Origin: Parvularcula sp039818345
GTDB taxonomy: Bacteria; Pseudomonadota; Alphaproteobacteria; Caulobacterales; Parvularculaceae
NCBI GenBank assembly: GCA_039818345.1
Contig: JBCBUC010000001.1
Span: 62,001 to 126,000, forward strand
Length of the DNA stretch: 64,000 nt
Direction: 5' to 3'
Part shown: positions 61,124-64,000 of the stretch, piece after piece
Numbering within the stretch: position 1 is the stretch's first letter
Layout: every line of letters begins with the position of its first letter
Made by a program: the position numbers and the translations under genes
Notes under the pieces: model-generated
The model's input: only the letters and a program-made list of their open reading frames with translations
The model's database searches: none
What the model was told of the DNA's origin: nothing

Positions 61124-61936
61124 ATGACCGATCCGTCCACCGACGATGTTGAAGCACTGATCCGAGAAGCAGCGAATCATTACATCATGCCTCGTTTTCG
61201 CGCCTTGGGTGAGGGACAGGTGATCGAGAAAGACGGGCCGATGGATCTCGTCACCGTGGCTGACCGAGAGGCGGAGGTTTTTCTCACCGAACAGCTCGAG
61301 CGGCTTGTCCCTGGTTCCCGTGTGATCGGCGAGGAGGCGGTCAGCCAAGGGCTGACATCGCAAGATCTTTTGCTGGAAGACCGAGACCTATGGCTCGTGG
61401 ATCCCGTCGACGGGACCTATAATTTTGTCCAGGGGTCGGATCGTTTCGGGGTTATGGTTGCGTTCTTACGCGCCGGTGAGACCATCAAGTCGTGGATCTT
61501 GCTTCCTGTCGATGGTCGCTGCGCGGTGGCGGAGAAGGGGGCGGGCGCTTTTTTTGGCGATGCCCCGATGGCGCCGCGCATGGGGGTGCCGTTCTCCCAG
61601 GCGACGGGCGACTACAGCAAGATCTATGTTGAAGAGCCTCACCGCAGCATTCTCGACGCCGGTGTCGCGAGATCGGCGGGCACCCACCAAGGCCGCTGTT
61701 CAGCGCATGGCTACACGGAGCTTGCGCGCGGTCTTCAGGACTATTTTGTGCAATATGTGATGACCCCGTGGGATCACGCACCGGGGCAGCTCATCGTTGA
61801 AGAGGCGGGCGGTCGTTTTGCGCTGATGCCGTCGGGGGAGCGTTACCGCGCCATCCCGCGAAAGAACGAGCCGATGTTGATCACCGGCGACGCTGAGGTT
61901 TGGGAGGCCTACGCGCGCCATTTGATGGCAGGTTGA
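61124..61936 (+). CDS. Inositol-monophosphatase-family phosphatase
   Basis: 270 residues. The metal-binding motifs are intact: VIGEEAVSQG (GEE), WLVDPVDGTYNFVQG (DPxDGTxNF) and TPWDHAPGQLIVEEAGG (WDxAxG). These mark lithium-sensitive Mg-dependent phosphomonoesterases. The family includes inositol phosphatase, histidinol phosphatase and 3'-phosphoadenosine phosphatase, and the substrate cannot be chosen from sequence. Co-directional with the preceding small genes. Confidence 0.93.
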   Translation: MTDPSTDDVEALIREAANHYIMPRFRALGEGQVIEKDGPMDLVTVADREAEVFLTEQLERLVPGSRVIGEEAVSQGLTSQDLLLEDRDLWLVDPVDGTYNFVQGSDRFGVMVAFLRAGETIKSWILLPVDGRCAVAEKGAGAFFGDAPMAPRMGVPFSQATGDYSKIYVEEPHRSILDAGVARSAGTHQGRCSAHGYTELARGLQDYFVQYVMTPWDHAPGQLIVEEAGGRFALMPSGERYRAIPRKNEPMLITGDAEVWEAYARHLMAG

Positions 61937-62002
61937 ACCCCTTTGCGTCGGCAGCAACCACCCCTAGATGCAATCGCTACAGAATGTTCGATGAGGAAGA
62001 CC

Positions 62003-62602
62003 ATGACCGACATCATTCGCCTTGATGACAATGCCGAAAACCCAGCGGATACCCGTCCGACGCCGGCGGTGGATAAACACCTCTTTGCAGCGCGACAGGT
62101 ATTGATCGTCGGCCAAATCACCATGGATCTGGCGAAAAGCGTGTCACAGCGCCTCTTGGCACTCTCGCAAGCGTCAAATGATCCGATCACGGTGATGGTG
62201 TCATCACCCGGTGGTCATGTGGAATCCGGCGACATGATCCATGACATGATCCAGTTCATCAGCCCCAAGGTGAACATCGTGGGATCAGGATGGGTCGCCT
62301 CCGCCGGTGCACTGATTTATGTGGCGGTGCCGAAAGAGCAGCGTTTCTGCACGGCCAACACGCGCTTCCTTCTGCACCAACCATCGGGCGGTGCAGGTGG
62401 TCAGGCCTCAGACATTGAGATCCAGGCCCGTGAGATCGTCAAAATGAAGGAGCGCCTCAACAAGATCTTCGCGGCCGCCACCGGTCAGCCGCTGGAGAAG
62501 GTCGAGAAAGACACCGACCGCGACTACTGGATGAGCCCAGAAGAAGCGATTGCGTACGGACTTGTCGGGAAAATCGTCAGCAGTGAAAGCGATGTGGCTT
62601 AA
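62003..62602 (+). CDS. ClpP-like ATP-dependent protease subunit (atypical)
   Basis: 199 residues. Serine protease of the ClpP fold with the triad Ser100 (WVASAGALIY), His125 (RFLLHQPSG) and Asp174 (DTDRDYWMS), spaced as in the usual enzyme (25 and 49 residues). The oxyanion strand is SSPGGHVESG and the handle contains GGQASDIEIQAREIVKMKERLN. The usual axial-loop opening with its RAYDIYSRLL segment is absent; the N-terminus is instead TDIIRLDDNAENPADTRPTP and ARQVLIVGQITMDLA. GAGGAAGACC precedes ATG 62003. Its ATPase partner is unknown. Confidence 0.9.
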   Translation: MTDIIRLDDNAENPADTRPTPAVDKHLFAARQVLIVGQITMDLAKSVSQRLLALSQASNDPITVMVSSPGGHVESGDMIHDMIQFISPKVNIVGSGWVASAGALIYVAVPKEQRFCTANTRFLLHQPSGGAGGQASDIEIQAREIVKMKERLNKIFAAATGQPLEKVEKDTDRDYWMSPEEAIAYGLVGKIVSSESDVA

Positions 62603-62613
62603 GCCCATCGCGC

Positions 62614-63114
62614 CTACTTGTTCTCACCAGGCATGTATTGTAGAGGGTCGGCATCGCCATAGGCGACAAATGCAACGTACACGAAGAATACGATAAAGAT
62701 CACGAAAATCAAATAGCGCAAGCGCAAGATATTGGGCGTCACTTTTCGAACCCAGGTGACGTCCAGCTTATATTTCTCTCGGTGGCCTATTCCTGTTTCC
62801 AGTTCGATCGAGCGCATATAGCGCGAAATGATATAGATATTGCTGGTGAGACGGATTGCTGTCGTCCATGCCAAGATCGACAGGATCGCCCCGCTCACCG
62901 CTGACGTAAACCGCACCAAAGGCTCGAAGTTACCAGCACCCAACGACACCCCAGCGAGGGGGAGCAAGATTGCTAAAATCGGCGCGGTCGAGGTGTACAT
63001 CAGTCGTTCGTAGTGAAGCAGATTTTGAAACAGCCTATCATAGTCCAAATTGATCTGCTCTCGATCCTGATCAAGATTTGGCTGTTGTTGCGGGGTTTTG
63101 CTGATTGTCTGCAT
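62614..63114 (-). CDS. Membrane protein, unknown
   Basis: 166 residues. Four likely membrane helices: one pair around ILAILLPLAGVSLG and ILSILAWTTAIRL, and a C-terminal one at LRYLIFVIFIVFFVYVAFVAYG. A Gln/Asn-rich N-terminus and a basic loop (GIGHREKYKLDVTWVRK) lie on the cytoplasmic side. No family recognised. It begins nine bases after the nitrilase stop on the same strand, so the two may be co-transcribed. Confidence 0.7.
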   Translation of the reverse strand: MQTISKTPQQQPNLDQDREQINLDYDRLFQNLLHYERLMYTSTAPILAILLPLAGVSLGAGNFEPLVRFTSAVSGAILSILAWTTAIRLTSNIYIISRYMRSIELETGIGHREKYKLDVTWVRKVTPNILRLRYLIFVIFIVFFVYVAFVAYGDADPLQYMPGENK

Positions 63115-63123
63115 GATGAACTG

Positions 63124-64000
63124 TTATTCTGTTAGTGTGACAGTTGATTGACGGCGCCGATTGACGGTCAGCTCCAAAACATCCGGTCGGCTGTAATGGC
63201 CCACCGGGTCCATGTTCTGGCGTTCGCGTCGGACGGCGGCATGGTCGATGGTGGCGATGAGGAGCGCCTCTTTCTCGTTCACCGGTGGGATCAGGAACGC
63301 GCCATCAGGCCCGGCGATACAGGAGCCGCCTCGCGCCAGCCAGCCGGCAGACTCCCGGATGGCCTCAGCGCCGGGGAGGTCGATGGACATCTCCTCCGCA
63401 CGCATCACGCTGGAGACCGATAGAGCAAAGCTCCGCCCTTCGCGCGCTATGAAGGGTGTGATTTGCTCTGTGTTCTGCGGACCGCCAGGCCAGACGGCCA
63501 TGTGTAGATCTTCACCCTGACCATATAAAGAGGCGCGGGCGAGGGGCAGCCAGTTCTCCCAGCAATTAAGCCCGCCTGCGGTGAAGGGGCCGAGAGGGTG
63601 AACGCGCAGGCCATGGCCATCGCCCTGTCCCCAAACGAGCCGTTCTTCATAGGTCGGCTGAAGCTTTCTGTGGGCGGAGCGCACCTCGCCTTCGCGATCG
63701 ATATAGACGAGGGAGCAATAGAGCGTGTGTCCACCCCGGTCCGCTGCGCGCTCCATCGTGCCGAGATAAACCGCGATCTTCCGCGCCTTGGCGATGTCTT
63801 GGATCGGCTTAAGATCGCCGCGCTCGATCACCACGCCTTGGTCAAGATAATGGGCATACCACTCTTTTTGCACGGCGCTCTCAAACCGGGCGCCGTCGGT
63901 CTTCTCGACCCAGAATGGATAGCCGGGCAGCAGCCCTTCGCCAAAGCCGATAAGGTCCGCCCCTTCATCGGCGGCGAGCGCGGCCGTCTTGGCGATCTTC
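63124..64000 (-). CDS. Nitrilase-type carbon-nitrogen hydrolase (5' end outside window)
   Basis: The frame runs off the right edge, so the first residues are missing; about 291 residues are visible. The Glu-Lys-Cys triad is complete: Glu in IGFGEGLLPGYPFW, Lys in SAHRKLQPTYEERLVWGQGDG, Cys in GLNCWENWLPLARASLYG. The WENxxPLARxxLY pattern marks true nitrilases and cyanide-related hydrolases over amidases. Substrate unknown. It is followed on the same strand by the small membrane protein gene. Confidence 0.93.
   Translation of the reverse strand, partial: KIAKTAALAADEGADLIGFGEGLLPGYPFWVEKTDGARFESAVQKEWYAHYLDQGVVIERGDLKPIQDIAKARKIAVYLGTMERAADRGGHTLYCSLVYIDREGEVRSAHRKLQPTYEERLVWGQGDGHGLRVHPLGPFTAGGLNCWENWLPLARASLYGQGEDLHMAVWPGGPQNTEQITPFIAREGRSFALSVSSVMRAEEMSIDLPGAEAIRESAGWLARGGSCIAGPDGAFLIPPVNEKEALLIATIDHAAVRRERQNMDPVGHYSRPDVLELTVNRRRQSTVTLTE

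Overview
This window is a gene-dense stretch of chromosome with no rRNA, no recognisable insertion sequence, no CRISPR array and no prophage. It reads as an alphaproteobacterium from the Caulobacter/Hyphomonas/Parvularcula side of the class. The evidence is a CcrM-type GANTC adenine methyltransferase next to rnhB, a DUF1013 protein of the TrcR cell-cycle regulator type, an E1-beta pyruvate dehydrogenase with an N-terminal lipoyl domain, an NDUFA12-like complex I subunit, and several class-typical gene orders (gyrA-coaD-cyclophilins; MoxR-DUF58-DUF4159; DUF1285-Nudix-CCA; mutY-DUF721-DsbA-smc; NDUFA12-DUF2155-aat). The species cannot be fixed from the sequence alone.

Layout. 1-4031: gyrA (5' end outside the window), an SRPBCC-like gene, coaD and two cyclophilins, mostly joined by ATGA overlaps. 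4036-6060 (minus): a TerB-like protein, an Hsp15/S4 protein with a TTG start, and an MFS transporter. 6129-8774: a secreted M14 peptidase that meets topA (minus) tail to tail. 11538-12950: a 16-bp palindrome before a small putative DNA-binding gene, then xerC and a small lipoprotein gene on the minus strand. 13030-19620 (minus): a four-gene MoxR / DUF58 / BatA-DUF4159 / VWA operon. 19805-24193: sppA, DUF1285, a Nudix CoA pyrophosphatase and the CCA-adding enzyme. 24170-28920 (minus): smc, a DsbA-like lipoprotein and a DUF721 protein, divergent from mutY. 29964-34360 (minus): ccrM, rnhB, a radical SAM protein and a MATE pump. 34447-43673: trcR, a small membrane protein, queA, a lipoprotein, a serine hydrolase, a methyltransferase, tgt, a MipA/OmpV porin-like protein and a TPR-sulfotransferase. 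43676-44622: an unusual alpha/beta hydrolase and tRNA-Lys(TTT). 44910-49058: an SDR, an I78 inhibitor lipoprotein, NDUFA12, DUF2155, aat and a cytosolic-type M14 carboxypeptidase. 49062-56870: a flavoprotein, two SDRs, an AT-rich orphan lipoprotein gene, then pdhB, two DUF805 genes, pdhC and a small conserved gene. 56877-64000: a DUF6356-like protein, malate synthase G with a clear terminator, a DhlA-type haloalkane dehalogenase, DUF3253, a gamma-glutamylcyclotransferase-like protein, an IMPase-family phosphatase, an atypical ClpP, a membrane protein and a nitrilase cut by the window edge.

How the genes work together. Most are housekeeping: DNA topology and segregation (gyrA, topA, smc, xerC), cell-cycle methylation (ccrM, trcR), tRNA processing and modification (CCA enzyme, queA, tgt), CoA and acetyl-CoA metabolism (coaD, Nudix, pdhB/pdhC, glcB) and envelope quality control (cyclophilin, sppA, DsbA-like, MoxR operon). 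The points most worth a second look are: the ccrM leader, which carries two GANTC sites and a CtrA-like box; a Tgt that has lost two of its four zinc ligands; a ClpP with an intact triad but a divergent N-terminus; an alpha/beta hydrolase with an internal glycine-rich membrane-like segment; the palindrome in front of a tiny regulator-like gene; and a pdh locus without pdhA that holds an AT-rich orphan upstream and two DUF805 genes inside.
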